64,000 nucleotides of DNA from Lacunisphaera limnophila (GTDB lineage Bacteria; Verrucomicrobiota; Verrucomicrobiia; Opitutales; Opitutaceae): positions 4,045,501 through 4,109,500 of the forward strand of contig NZ_CP016094.1 in the NCBI RefSeq assembly GCF_001746835.1, given 5' to 3'. Below are positions 1 to 12,750 of this stretch, piece after piece (the first letter of the stretch is position 1; the number at the start of each line of letters is the position of its first letter). Position numbers and translations under genes: made by a program. The notes under the pieces are model-generated. The model made no database searches. It saw only the letters and a program-made list of their open reading frames with translations, and was not told the DNA's origin.

Positions 1-2
1 AG

Positions 3-155
3 ACCTTCGACCTCGCCAAGGAAGTTGAGCTGGCGAAGATCAACCGCCGTAACTCGGAAATCGAGATCCAGCGCATGATCGAGATGACGGGCAAGAAGAT
101 GGCCACCACCTCGGTCGCCCTCCCCCCGCCGCCCCCGCCCCTGCCGACCAAATAA
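3..155 (+). CDS. C-terminal end of an unidentified protein (5' truncated by window edge)
   Basis: An open frame runs from the first bases to TAA at 153-155. It gives about 50 residues: a charged, helix-forming stretch (KEVELAKINRRNSEIEIQRM) and then a tail with a run of prolines ending in LPTK. A strong intrinsic terminator lies 17 bases downstream, which supports a real gene end. The remaining residues are too few to assign a family. A coiled-coil plus Pro-rich tail is all that can be seen. Confidence 0.6.
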   Translation, partial: TFDLAKEVELAKINRRNSEIEIQRMIEMTGKKMATTSVALPPPPPPLPTK

Positions 156-171
156 GGCTTCCCGACCTTTC

Positions 172-201
172 AGCCGCACCCTCACCGGTGCGGCTTTTTT
201 T
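172..201 (+). terminator. Intrinsic terminator after the truncated first gene
   Basis: A perfect 9-bp stem AGCCGCACC / GGTGCGGCT encloses the loop CTCACC and is followed directly by seven T residues (195-201). It ends the plus-strand gene whose stop is at 155. Confidence 0.9.
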
Positions 202-431
202 CGCCCGCCGCCGCGGTTGACCAAGACCCGCGAAACCCGAGCGCACCTCGCGGGCCTGCTCTTCTGCCCCCGCTCGTGCCTTGTTGCCGGGCCGACTGGC
301 AGACCGGAACAGGTCTCTCCGCCTGTCGCCATGCCAGCGGATGAGAACGACGAGCACGGCGGATTCGCCGGCCCGGACAGACGACCGCCGAGGTCCGCCA
401 CGCTAGTGTCATAACCCCTGCCCGCGTCCGC
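202..431. other. Intergenic region upstream of amtB, no gene seen
   Basis: About 230 bases lie between the terminator and the sigma-54-like promoter of amtB. The short frames here are not convincing as genes. If the promoter is NtrC-dependent, enhancer sites would be expected here, but I see no clear TGCACC-N5-GGTGCA palindrome. Confidence 0.5.
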
Positions 432-449
432 TTGGCACACACTGTGCTA
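432..449 (+). promoter_or_regulatory. Sigma-54-type promoter for amtB-glnK
   Basis: The sequence TTGGCACACACTGTGCTA carries a perfect -24 box TGGCAC and a -12 box GTGCT. GG (434-435) and GC (446-447) are exactly 12 bases apart, as required for RpoN promoters. Transcription would start near 459, giving a leader of about 75 bases before the amtB ATG at 535. AmtB/GlnK genes are classic NtrC/sigma-54 targets, so context and sequence agree. Confidence 0.75.
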
Positions 450-534
450 AATCGATGACGGCCTTGCCGGTGTCTCGACGCTGCCATGTAGCCGTTTCTC
501 GTTCCAACACACTGAACCTAACCATCGCACCATT

Positions 535-1998
535 ATGAGTAAAATATCTAAGCCATTGCGCTTACTGTTCGGGTTGGTCTGCGGCTTGGCTCTGACCGGG
601 GCCTTCAGCCCTGTCATGGCCCAGGACGCCGCCCCGGCCGAAACCCCTCCGCCGGCCGTTGACGGCGCCTTTGCGGCTTACGTAAACAACACCGATCCCG
701 GTGCGGGTCTCGCCGGTGTGGCCGGTCCTGGTCACAACGGTTTCATGATGATCTGCGCGGCGCTGGTGCTCTTCATGACCCTCCCAGGCTTGGCGCTGTT
801 TTACGGCGGTTTGGTGCGCAAGAAAAACGTTCTCTCGGTCCTGGCCCAATGTCTTGGCATCACCGGCTTGGTCACGCTGATGTGGTGGGCCTTTGGTTAC
901 AGCCTGGTCTTCGGCACCAGCTTCAGCAGCCCCTTCATTGGCGGCACCGAATTCCTCTTCCTGAAGGGCGTGACCTCGGCGCCCAACACGAACTACGCGT
1001 ACTGGATCTCGCAGAACGTCTTTGCGATGTACCAGCTGATGTTTGCGATCATCACGCCCGCGCTCATCGTGGGTGCGATCGCCGAACGCATGAAGTTCAC
1101 GGCCGTCATCGTCTTTGTGGCGCTCTGGATGATTGTCGTCTACTTCCCCCTCGCCCACATGATCTGGGGCGCCACCGGTCTGATGAACGGTGTGTGGAAC
1201 GCTGATGCCGCGATCCCGGCCATCGATTTTGCCGGTGGTACCGTGGTGCACATGAGCTCGGGCTGGTCCGCCTTGGTGCTCTGCCTCATCCTCGGACCCC
1301 GCGTGGGCTTCGGGAAGGAAAAGATGCCCCCGCACTCCCTCGTGCTCTGCATGGTTGGTACGGGCATGCTTTATGTCGGCTGGTACGGCTTCAACGCCGG
1401 CTCCGCCCTCGCCGCCGATGGCGTGGCCGCCAACGCCTTCATGACCACGACGCTCGCCGCCGCGGTCGCCGGTTTCGTCTGGGGCCTGATCGAAAAGATC
1501 ACCCGCGGGCACGCCTCGGTCCTGGGCTTCTGCTCCGGTATCGTGGCTGGCTTGGTCGTCATCACGCCTGCCGCGGGCTTCGTGGATGCCACCGGTTCGG
1601 TCATCATCGGCGTGCTTGCCGGTGTCGTTCCGTTCCTCGCCTGCACCAAGCTCAAGGCCATCTTCAAGTATGACGATGCCCTGGATACCTTCGGCGTCCA
1701 TGCCGTGGGCGGCACCCTGGGTGCCTTGGTGACCGGCCTTCTCGCCACGGCGGATGTGAATTCCAACCTGATCAGCGCCGGTTACGCCGAGAAAAACGGC
1801 CTGGCCACCCTGATCAAGGATGGCGGCCTCTGGGTCGCGCAGCTCAAGGCCATCGGCATCACGCTCGTGCTCTCCATCGTCGGGACCATCATCCTCGCCT
1901 ACATCGTCAAGGCCATCATCGGCCTGCGCCCCACGCCCGAAGCCGAACAGCAGGGTCTGGACATCACCGATCACAGCGAGGAAGGCTACATCCTCTAA
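535..1998 (+). CDS. amtB: Ammonium transporter AmtB
   Basis: A 487-residue inner-membrane ammonium channel of the Amt/Rh family. An N-terminal signal sequence (about residues 1-29, ending VMAQ) precedes a short periplasmic Pro/Ala segment and then the eleven-helix Amt core, starting near residue 68. The two pore histidines are recognisable: H239 in DFAGGTVVHMSSG and H389 in DTFGVHAVGG, equivalent to H168 and H318 of E. coli AmtB. The C-terminal tail is short and conserved (GLDITDHSEEGYIL). glnK follows after 18 bases, and PII proteins plug the cytoplasmic face of AmtB when nitrogen is sufficient. A sigma-54-type promoter lies upstream. Confidence 0.97.
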   Translation: MSKISKPLRLLFGLVCGLALTGAFSPVMAQDAAPAETPPPAVDGAFAAYVNNTDPGAGLAGVAGPGHNGFMMICAALVLFMTLPGLALFYGGLVRKKNVLSVLAQCLGITGLVTLMWWAFGYSLVFGTSFSSPFIGGTEFLFLKGVTSAPNTNYAYWISQNVFAMYQLMFAIITPALIVGAIAERMKFTAVIVFVALWMIVVYFPLAHMIWGATGLMNGVWNADAAIPAIDFAGGTVVHMSSGWSALVLCLILGPRVGFGKEKMPPHSLVLCMVGTGMLYVGWYGFNAGSALAADGVAANAFMTTTLAAAVAGFVWGLIEKITRGHASVLGFCSGIVAGLVVITPAAGFVDATGSVIIGVLAGVVPFLACTKLKAIFKYDDALDTFGVHAVGGTLGALVTGLLATADVNSNLISAGYAEKNGLATLIKDGGLWVAQLKAIGITLVLSIVGTIILAYIVKAIIGLRPTPEAEQQGLDITDHSEEGYIL

Positions 1999-2355
<357 letters not shown>

Positions 2356-2386
2356 GAATCTGTCAGTCACACACCTGCAAATCCAG

Positions 2387-2423
2387 ACCCCGCCGGCCCG
2401 CAAGGGTGGCGGGGTTTTGTTTT
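2387..2423 (+). terminator. Intrinsic terminator after glnK
   Basis: An 8-bp stem ACCCCGCC (2387-2394) / GGCGGGGT (2408-2415) with a 13-base loop is followed by a T-rich stretch TTTTGTTTT. It closes the amtB-glnK unit. Confidence 0.85.
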
Positions 2424-2497
2424 GGGCGGGCCCGGCCAAGGCAAATCCTATGCCCACGATAGGTCCCGCCTTATGGCACAGTATTTATATTCATGGT

Positions 2498-2514
2498 TTG
2501 GCGTGCACCCTGCT
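2498..2514 (+). promoter_or_regulatory. Candidate sigma-54 promoter for the TorF-type porin
   Basis: TTGGCGTGCACCCTGCT has GG at 2500-2501 and GC at 2512-2513, exactly 12 bases apart. It matches TGGC...G....TGCT of the RpoN consensus, with mismatches in the distal -24 box (GT for AC) and one at the -12 box. Predicted start is near 2525, with the ATG at 2603. The match is weaker than at amtB, but the same arrangement in the neighbouring unit makes it credible. Confidence 0.45.
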
Positions 2515-2602
2515 TTCTGACTCATAAGCCGCGTGTGATGGCACCTGTCTGCAAAGTCGGTGTCAGCACGCCCGACCTGTTAAGAACCAACAAACCTACA
2601 TC

Positions 2603-3292
2603 ATGAAGAAAACCTCCCTTATTCTCGCAGCGCTCCTCGCGGGCGCTTCGCTCTCCGCCGACGAGGCCGCTCCCGCGTCCTATTCCGTCACCGTGGACTT
2701 CCCCTACGCGTCCAAGTACGTCTTCCGCGGCATCGAGTATGCCGAGGACGTCGTGCAGCCGTCCGTGAAGTTCACCACCGGTGACTTCTACGCCGGCGTC
2801 TGGAGCAGCCTGCCCCTCGACAAGGGCTACGAGGCCGAAGTCGATTACTACGCCGGCTACGGCTTCAAGCTCTCCGAGGGCCTGGCCCTCGACGTGGGCG
2901 CCACGATCTATCACTACCCGGGCCTGGATGGCGCGGGCGTCGATAAGACCACGTTCGAAGCCTACGCGGGCGTGAACGGCAGCGTCGGCGGCGTGAACCT
3001 CGGCCTGTACCTCTACCAGGACTTCGACCTCGAGGTCTTCACGGTCCAGGGTAACCTCGGTTACTCCATCCCGATCGACGACAAGGTCTCGATGAACATC
3101 TCGGCCTCCCTCGGCAACGCCAACCCGGATGCGGGCAGCGGCTACACCTACTACGGCGTCGGCGCCCAGTTCCCGTACAAGCTGACGGACAACACCACCC
3201 TCACGGGCGGCGTCAACTGGGCCTCGCACGACCTCAGCGGCGTCGAGGACAACCACGTCTGGTTCAACGCCGGCCTGACGGTCGCGTTCTAA
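2603..3292 (+). CDS. TorF-family putative outer-membrane porin (TIGR02001 type)
   Basis: 229 residues. The signal peptide ends near residue 19 (ASLSADEAAP). Next comes the family opening SVTVDFPYASKYVFRGIEY and alternating amphipathic beta strands, with the Y/F-rich blocks YYAGYGFKL, GLYLYQDFDL and YTYYGVGAQF. The protein ends in a C-terminal phenylalanine (GLTVAF), typical of BAM-assembled barrels. Family members occur in Proteobacteria and relatives as small outer-membrane proteins of uncertain substrate, and some lie beside glnK-amtB. Here it follows amtB-glnK and has its own sigma-54-like promoter. This suggests, without proving, a role in uptake of a nitrogen source. Confidence 0.85.
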   Translation: MKKTSLILAALLAGASLSADEAAPASYSVTVDFPYASKYVFRGIEYAEDVVQPSVKFTTGDFYAGVWSSLPLDKGYEAEVDYYAGYGFKLSEGLALDVGATIYHYPGLDGAGVDKTTFEAYAGVNGSVGGVNLGLYLYQDFDLEVFTVQGNLGYSIPIDDKVSMNISASLGNANPDAGSGYTYYGVGAQFPYKLTDNTTLTGGVNWASHDLSGVEDNHVWFNAGLTVAF

Positions 3293-3317
3293 TCAACGTC
3301 TGATCCTGCTTAAAACC

Positions 3318-3350
3318 AAGCCCGTCCCGCTCACGCGGGACGGGCTTTTT
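3318..3350 (+). terminator. Intrinsic terminator after the TorF-type porin
   Basis: A perfect 13-bp stem AAGCCCGTCCCGC (3318-3330) / GCGGGACGGGCTT (3335-3347) has a TCAC loop and a T5 tail. Confidence 0.93.
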
Positions 3351-3396
3351 CTTGGTCCGAGCCACCGCCGCGGCCCGAACACCATAACGCCTCAGA

Positions 3397-3424
3397 GGCG
3401 GGGTTCGGAGACCCCGCCCTACAG
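3397..3424 (-). repeat. GTAG-headed REP-like palindrome (family A)
   Basis: Read on the minus strand: CTGTAG followed by a GGCGGGG / CCCCGCC hairpin around TCTCCGAA. It is one of at least nine copies in this window, listed separately. All lie between genes. Confidence 0.75.
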
Positions 3425-3436
3425 GAAACAGGCCGA

Positions 3437-3462
3437 AACGCCCCCTTCAGTGAGGGGGCGTT
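3437..3462 (-). terminator. Hairpin downstream of the aminotransferase, possible operon terminator
   Basis: A perfect 9-bp stem AACGCCCCC / GGGGGCGTT with an 8-base loop begins a few bases beyond the stop of the last gene of the ilv-leu operon. On the minus strand only a short T run (TTTC) follows. It may therefore be a weak terminator or an RNA-stabilising 3' end. Confidence 0.5.
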
Positions 3463-3468
3463 GGCCCA

Positions 3469-4677
3469 TCAGGCCTTGGACCGGCTCCCCAGCGAGGCCA
3501 GCAGCTTCTCGATCTGGTCGCAGGCCAGGTTCAGCTTCTGCTCGTTGGCCGTGAAACAGGCCCGCACGTGGCCCTTGCCGGCGTCGCCAAAGGCCGTACC
3601 AGGCACCACCGCCACCTTGTGCTCCGTGAGCAGGCGGCGGGCGAACTCGCCCTCGTCCAAACCGGTCGAGGCGATCGACGGGAAGGCGTAGAACGAACCG
3701 CGCGGCAAGTGACAGACCAGGCCGGCCGCGTTGATGCGGCGCACAAAGAGGTCCCGGCGCTCGCGATAGCGATCGCGCATGAACTTCGTGGCGTCATCCC
3801 CCAGGCGCAGCGCCGCCAGGGCACCCTCCTGGCTGATGCTCGGGGCGCACAGCATCGAATACTGGTGCACCTTCATCATGGCCTCGATCAACGGGGCCGG
3901 CCCGCAGGCATAGCCGAGACGGAAACCGGTCATGGCGAAGGCCTTGGAGAAGCCGTGCAGCAGGAGCGTGCGCTCGCGCATGCCCGGCAGGCTGGCGATG
4001 CTCGTGTGCGTGCCCTCGAAGATCAGCTCCGAGTAGATCTCGTCGCTGATCACGATCATGTCCTTCTCGATCGCGAACCGCGCGATGCGCTCGAGCTGCT
4101 CCCGCGAGCAGACGCCGCCCGTCGGGTTGCAGGGCAGGTTCAGGAGGAGCAGCTTGCACCCCGGCTGCCACGCGGCCTGCAGGGCCGGGGCGTCGAGGGA
4201 GAATTGCTCGGCAGCGCTGGTGGCCACCGGCACGCCGACGGCGTGCACCAGGTCCACGGAGGGCGCGTAGGAGACATAACAGGGCTGGTGGTACATCACC
4301 TTGTCGCCGGGGTTAAGGAGCGAGCGCAGGGCTAGGTCCAGGCCTTCGGAGACGCCGACGGTCACCAGCACCTCGTCGTCGGGACGATAGCTGGTCTTGA
4401 AGTGGCTCTCGGCGTAGCGGCAGATCTCCTTGCGGAGCTCGGGCAGGCCCAGGTTCGAGGTGTAATGGGTCTTGCCCGTGTCCATCGCCGTTTTCACGGC
4501 GTCGCGGATGGGCTGCGGGGTGTCGAAATCGGGTTCGCCGATGCCGAGTGAGATTACGCCGTCGGTCTTCGCGACCAGTTCAAAGAAATCGCGGATGCCG
4601 GAGCGGCGCAGGCCGGCCACGTGACGCGCAATGAAGCGGGTCGTGTCGAGGGTCGGCTGGGATTGGGAGAGAGACAT
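3469..4677 (-). CDS. PLP-dependent aminotransferase, class I/II, last gene of the ilv-leu operon
   Basis: A 402-residue fold-type I aminotransferase. Visible signatures are LGIGEPDFDTP (residues 44-54), NLPCNPTGG (180-188), SDEIYSELIF (211-220) and the PLP-binding lysine K245 in HGFSKAFAMTGFRLGY. Substrate cannot be read from sequence. Relatives act on aspartate, aromatic or branched-chain substrates. It starts 30 bases after leuB, so co-transcription with the ilv/leu genes is likely. A role in the last transamination to Val, Leu or Ile, or in supplying aspartate, is therefore plausible but unproven. It is not the IlvE (fold-type IV) family. Confidence 0.92.
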   Translation of the reverse strand: MSLSQSQPTLDTTRFIARHVAGLRRSGIRDFFELVAKTDGVISLGIGEPDFDTPQPIRDAVKTAMDTGKTHYTSNLGLPELRKEICRYAESHFKTSYRPDDEVLVTVGVSEGLDLALRSLLNPGDKVMYHQPCYVSYAPSVDLVHAVGVPVATSAAEQFSLDAPALQAAWQPGCKLLLLNLPCNPTGGVCSREQLERIARFAIEKDMIVISDEIYSELIFEGTHTSIASLPGMRERTLLLHGFSKAFAMTGFRLGYACGPAPLIEAMMKVHQYSMLCAPSISQEGALAALRLGDDATKFMRDRYRERRDLFVRRINAAGLVCHLPRGSFYAFPSIASTGLDEGEFARRLLTEHKVAVVPGTAFGDAGKGHVRACFTANEQKLNLACDQIEKLLASLGSRSKA

Positions 4678-4707
4678 GGAGGAGAGAATTAGGTGGCCGT
4701 TTTGGCC

Positions 4708-7384
<2,677 letters not shown>

Positions 7385-7387
7385 GGG

Positions 7388-9004
<1,617 letters not shown>

Positions 9005-9026
9005 GGAGGGAAAGGTTTTCGGACTG

Positions 9027-9209
9027 TTAGCGTTGGGTGATAACGGGGGACGCAGACCGGAGCTTGCCGGCGGTCACCGGGCCGAAGGCCAGGTCACCCG
9101 CCGAAAGCTCCGCGCTAAGTCGCAGTCGGAAACCCGTCGCGCCCAAGCCCGGCACCGACCGCGCCCCGGGGGAGGCGGTGAGGGACAGGCGTTGGTCGCG
9201 GCTGGGCAT
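9027..9209 (-). CDS. Possible small protein (60 aa) between ilvC and leuA
   Basis: ATG at 9209 follows an AAGGAAG ribosome-binding-like sequence and ends with TAA at 9027, 22 bases before leuA. The product begins [20 protein letters not shown]. About 83 percent of codons end in G or C (my count), above the local average, which hints at real coding. It has no recognisable domain, membrane segment or leucine run. It could be an operon-embedded small protein, a translational coupler for leuA, or chance. Confidence 0.3.
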   Translation of the reverse strand: MPSRDQRLSLTASPGARSVPGLGATGFRLRLSAELSAGDLAFGPVTAGKLRSASPVITQR

Positions 9210-9229
9210 GAAACAAACTTCCTTCCGGC

Positions 9230-10240
9230 TTACTTCGAGATGACGACCGGGTTCAGGAACGGCATCATCGCGCGCAGCTTGGCGCCGACGACCTCGATCT
9301 TCTGGCCGCGTTCCTTGTTGCGGAACTTGGTCATGGTCTTGCGGCCATACTTGTTGTTCTCGTCGATGAAGCGCTTGGCGAACTTGCCGGTCTGGATGTC
9401 CTTGAGGATGGCCTTCATCTCCTTCTGCGTCTTCTTGGTGACGACGCGCGGGCCGGAGACGTAGTCGCCCCACTCGGCGGTGTCCGAGACGGAGTAGCGC
9501 ATGTAGTTGAGGCCGCCGCGGTACATCAGGTCCACGATGAGCTTCAGCTCGTGCATGCACTCGAAGTAGGCGATCTCGGGCTGGTAGCCCGCGTCGACGA
9601 GGGTCTTGAAGCCGGCCTTGACCAGCTCCGCGCAGCCGCCGCAAAGGACGGCCTGCTCGCCGAACAGGTCGGTCTCGGTCTCTTCCTTGAAGGTGGTCTC
9701 GAGCACGCCGGCGCGGGTGCAGCCGATGCCGCGGCCGTAGGACAGCGCGAGCTTCTTGGCGGTGCCGGTGGCGTTCTGGTAGACGGCGATGAGGCCGGGG
9801 ACGCCGCCGCCCTCCTGGAACACCTCGCGCACGCGGTGGCCGGGGGACTTCGGGGCGATCATGGCCACGTCGACGTTCTTCGGCGGGACGATGCCCTTGA
9901 AGCGGATGTTGAAGCCGTGGGCGAACATGAGCATCTTGCCGGCGGTGAGGGCCGGGGCGATCTCCTCACGGTAGAGGCGGGCCTGGACGTGGTCCGGCAC
10001 GAGCACCATGATGACATCGGCCCAGGCGGCGACCGTGGCCACGGGGCCGACGGTGAGGCCGGCCTTCTGCGCCTTGGCGACGGACTTGCTCTTGTCGGAG
10101 AGGCCGACGCGCACCTTCACGCCGCTGTCCTTCAGGTTAAGCGCATGGGCGTGGCCTTGGGAGCCGTAGCCGATGATCGCAACTTTCTTGCCGCGGATGA
10201 GCGCGAGGTTCGCGTCCTTGTCGTAGTAGATTTTAGCCAT
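9230..10240 (-). CDS. ilvC: Ketol-acid reductoisomerase IlvC (class I)
   Basis: 336 residues, the short class I form. Isomerises and reduces acetolactate or acetohydroxybutyrate with NADPH and magnesium in Val/Ile synthesis. The N-terminal Rossmann fold shows [13 protein letters not shown] (residues 25-37). The knotted C-terminal domain carries the metal-binding [14 protein letters not shown] block and [18 protein letters not shown]. It lies 42 bases downstream of ilvN and ends just before the small ORF that precedes leuA. Confidence 0.97.
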   Translation of the reverse strand: MAKIYYDKDANLALIRGKKVAIIGYGSQGHAHALNLKDSGVKVRVGLSDKSKSVAKAQKAGLTVGPVATVAAWADVIMVLVPDHVQARLYREEIAPALTAGKMLMFAHGFNIRFKGIVPPKNVDVAMIAPKSPGHRVREVFQEGGGVPGLIAVYQNATGTAKKLALSYGRGIGCTRAGVLETTFKEETETDLFGEQAVLCGGCAELVKAGFKTLVDAGYQPEIAYFECMHELKLIVDLMYRGGLNYMRYSVSDTAEWGDYVSGPRVVTKKTQKEMKAILKDIQTGKFAKRFIDENNKYGRKTMTKFRNKERGQKIEVVGAKLRAMMPFLNPVVISK

Positions 10241-10282
10241 GGTAGTAGAGGATTGGGGATTTGAAATTTGAGATGAGGGGGA

Positions 10283-10843
10283 TCAGACGGACATCGAGAT
10301 GCCGGAGTTGTCGTGGGCGTGGTCGGTGACGGTGCGGACCTGCGGGGGCGCGGAGGAGACCGGCTCGTGGCCGCGGGCCATGGAGACGGCGCCGGTGCGC
10401 ACCATCTCGGCGATGCCGTAGGGGCGCAGGATCAGCTCGAACTTGGCGATCTTCTCGGGCGTGCCGGTGACCTCGGCGGTGATCGTCTTCTCATCGACGT
10501 CGACCACGCGGGCGCGGAAGACATCGACGAGCTGCAGGATCTGGGCGCGCGTGTCGGGCGTAACCTTGACCTTCACGAGGCCGAGCTCGCGGGTGAGCGA
10601 GGCCTTGTGGGTGAGGTCGTCCACGCGGAGCACGTTGACCAGCTTGTAGAGGTTGGCCTCCACGATGCGGGCGCCGGCCTCGGTGGTGTCGACGACCACG
10701 GTGAGGCGGGACACGCCAGGCTGGTCGGTGCCGCCGACCGTCAGCGAGTCGATGTTGAAGTTGCGGCGGCGGAAGAGCGAGGCGACGCGGTTGAGCACGC
10801 CGGGCACGTCTTCCACATAGGCGATGAGGGTATGTTTGGCCAT
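10283..10843 (-). CDS. ilvN: Acetolactate synthase small (regulatory) subunit
   Basis: 186 residues. The N-terminal ACT domain opens with HTLIAYVEDVPGVLNRVASL, followed by RRRNFNIDSLTVGGT. A second C-terminal regulatory domain spans roughly residues 85-165. It binds valine and activates the catalytic subunit encoded 12 bases upstream. The tail after residue 165 (SSAPPQVRT...) is an unusual extension. ilvH is an equally valid name for this family. Confidence 0.95.
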   Translation of the reverse strand: MAKHTLIAYVEDVPGVLNRVASLFRRRNFNIDSLTVGGTDQPGVSRLTVVVDTTEAGARIVEANLYKLVNVLRVDDLTHKASLTRELGLVKVKVTPDTRAQILQLVDVFRARVVDVDEKTITAEVTGTPEKIAKFELILRPYGIAEMVRTGAVSMARGHEPVSSAPPQVRTVTDHAHDNSGISMSV

Positions 10844-10855
10844 GACGGGAGGGGG

Positions 10856-12709
10856 TTAACGACGGGATTTGGCGGTTTTCTTGGCCGGGCGGGCGGACGC
10901 GGACTTGCCGCGGCCGGTGAGGGCTTTCGCCTCGACCTGCTTCTCGGTGAAGACGTTCGGCAGCGGCGAGGCGGGCATCTCCCACTCCTTGTCGGAGCCG
11001 GACTCGAGCATGACGTCCTGCTTCGGGCGGCGGATCATCTTGTCGAGGTCGGCGCCGGCGGGGACCATCGGGAACACCGAGTCCTCCTTCTCGACGACGA
11101 AATCGATGACGACGGTCTTCTTGTCCGCGAGCGTCTTGGTCACGGTGGCCTTGACGTCGGAGCGCTGGTTGCAGCGCAGGCCGCTGAGGCGGTAGGCCTC
11201 GGCGAGCTTCACGAAGTCGGGGCCCGTCATCGGGGTCGCGGCGTAGCGCTTGTCGTAGAAGAACTCCTGCCACTGGCGCACCATGCCGAGGAACGAGTTG
11301 TTGATGATGGCGACGTTGACCTTGATGCCTTCCTGCTCGGCCGTGGCCAGTTCGCAGGAGGTCATCTGGAAGCCGCCGTCACCGACGACCACCCAGACGT
11401 CCTTGTCCGGGCAGGCGAACTTGGCGCCGATGGCCGCCGGCAGGGCGAAGCCCATGGTGCCGAGGCCGCCGGAGGTGATGAGCGAGCGGGGCTCGTCGTG
11501 GCGGAAATACTGGGCCTCCCACATCTGGTGCTGGCCGACGTCGGTGACGACAATGGTTTCGCGCTTCTGCGTGAGACGCCAGATGTCGTTGATCACGTGC
11601 GCCGCGTAGAGGTGGCCGTTGTCCGGCAGGGTCTGGATGTCGCGCACGGCGGAGTCGCCACGGGCGGCCTTGATCGTGGTCCACCAGTCGGCGTGGTCGG
11701 CCTTCTTCACCTGGGGCTGGATCTCGGCGAGCACCTCGCGGAGGTCGCCGATGAGGGCGACGTCCACCGGGACGTTCTTGTTGATCTCGGTCGGATCGAT
11801 ATCGACGTGGATCTTCTTCGCGTTGAGGGCGTAGGTCTTGAGGTTGCCCGTCACGCGGTCGTCAAACCGCATGCCGAGGGCGATCAGGAGGTCGGCCTGC
11901 TGGATGGCCTCGTTGACCCAGGACTCGCCGTGCATGCCCATCATGCCGAGGTTGAGCGGCGACGAGGCCGGGATGGCGCCAATGCCGAGCAGCGTGGTGG
12001 TGATCGGGATGCCGGCGGTCTTCGCGAGCTTGAGGACTTCCTCGGTCGTGCCGGACTTGATGATGCCCTGGCCGGCGAGGATGAGCGGGCGCTTGGCCGC
12101 GTTGATCAGCTCGGCCGCGCGGGTGAACTCGGAGTCCGGCGCGCGGTGGTTCGGGCGGTAGCCGGGCAGCTTGGGCGCGGCGGCCTCCCAGTCGAACTCG
12201 GCGGTCAGCTGCTGCGCGTCCTTGGTGATGTCGACCAGCACGGGGCCGGGGCGGCCGCTCTTGGCGATGTAGAACGCCTCGCGGATGGCGCGGGCGATGT
12301 CACCCGGCTTGGTGACGAGGTAATTGTGCTTCGTGACGGGGAGCGTGACGCCGGTCACGTCGGTCTCCTGGAAGGCGTCGGTGCCGATCGCCTTGGACCC
12401 GACCTGGCCGGTGATGCACACGATCGGCGAGGAGTCCATCATGGCGGTGGCGATGCCGGTGACCATGTTGGTCGCGCCGGGGCCGGAGGTCGCGATGGCG
12501 ACGCCCACCTTGCCGCTCGCGCGGGCGTAGCCGTCGGCCATGTGCGTGGCGCCCTGTTCGTGGCGCACGAGCACATGGTGGATCTTCGGGTACTTGGTCA
12601 TGGCGTCGTAGGTCGGCAGGATCGCGCCGCCCGGGTAGCCGAACACGACGTCGACGCCTTCCTTCTGAAGGCATTCCCAGATGATTTCTGCGCCGGTGAG
12701 TTTTTTCAT
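10856..12709 (-). CDS. ilvB: Acetolactate synthase large (catalytic) subunit
   Basis: A 617-residue thiamine-diphosphate enzyme making acetolactate or acetohydroxybutyrate. N-terminal TPP-binding domain: VFGYPGGAILPTYDA with the catalytic Glu in VRHEQGATHMADGYARASG. Central domain: FDDRVTGNL, HVDIDPTEINKN. C-terminal TPP/Mg domain: VVGDGGFQMT...NVAIINNSFLGMVRQWQ. The C-terminus is lengthened by a Lys/Arg-rich tail (GRGKSASARPAKKTAKSRR). ATG at 12709 follows AGGA at a usable distance. It sits between ilvD and ilvN. Confidence 0.97.
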   Translation of the reverse strand: MKKLTGAEIIWECLQKEGVDVVFGYPGGAILPTYDAMTKYPKIHHVLVRHEQGATHMADGYARASGKVGVAIATSGPGATNMVTGIATAMMDSSPIVCITGQVGSKAIGTDAFQETDVTGVTLPVTKHNYLVTKPGDIARAIREAFYIAKSGRPGPVLVDITKDAQQLTAEFDWEAAAPKLPGYRPNHRAPDSEFTRAAELINAAKRPLILAGQGIIKSGTTEEVLKLAKTAGIPITTTLLGIGAIPASSPLNLGMMGMHGESWVNEAIQQADLLIALGMRFDDRVTGNLKTYALNAKKIHVDIDPTEINKNVPVDVALIGDLREVLAEIQPQVKKADHADWWTTIKAARGDSAVRDIQTLPDNGHLYAAHVINDIWRLTQKRETIVVTDVGQHQMWEAQYFRHDEPRSLITSGGLGTMGFALPAAIGAKFACPDKDVWVVVGDGGFQMTSCELATAEQEGIKVNVAIINNSFLGMVRQWQEFFYDKRYAATPMTGPDFVKLAEAYRLSGLRCNQRSDVKATVTKTLADKKTVVIDFVVEKEDSVFPMVPAGADLDKMIRRPKQDVMLESGSDKEWEMPASPLPNVFTEKQVEAKALTGRGKSASARPAKKTAKSRR

Positions 12710-12750
12710 AATCAGGTCCTGTGAGCTTGGGGTTGGATTTTAAAGGGGGA

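Noticed and set aside
2471-2490. TGGCACAGTATTTATAT as a sigma-54 site for the porin
   Set aside because: The -24 box is perfect, but no GC dinucleotide stands at the -12 position. The site at 2498 fits better.
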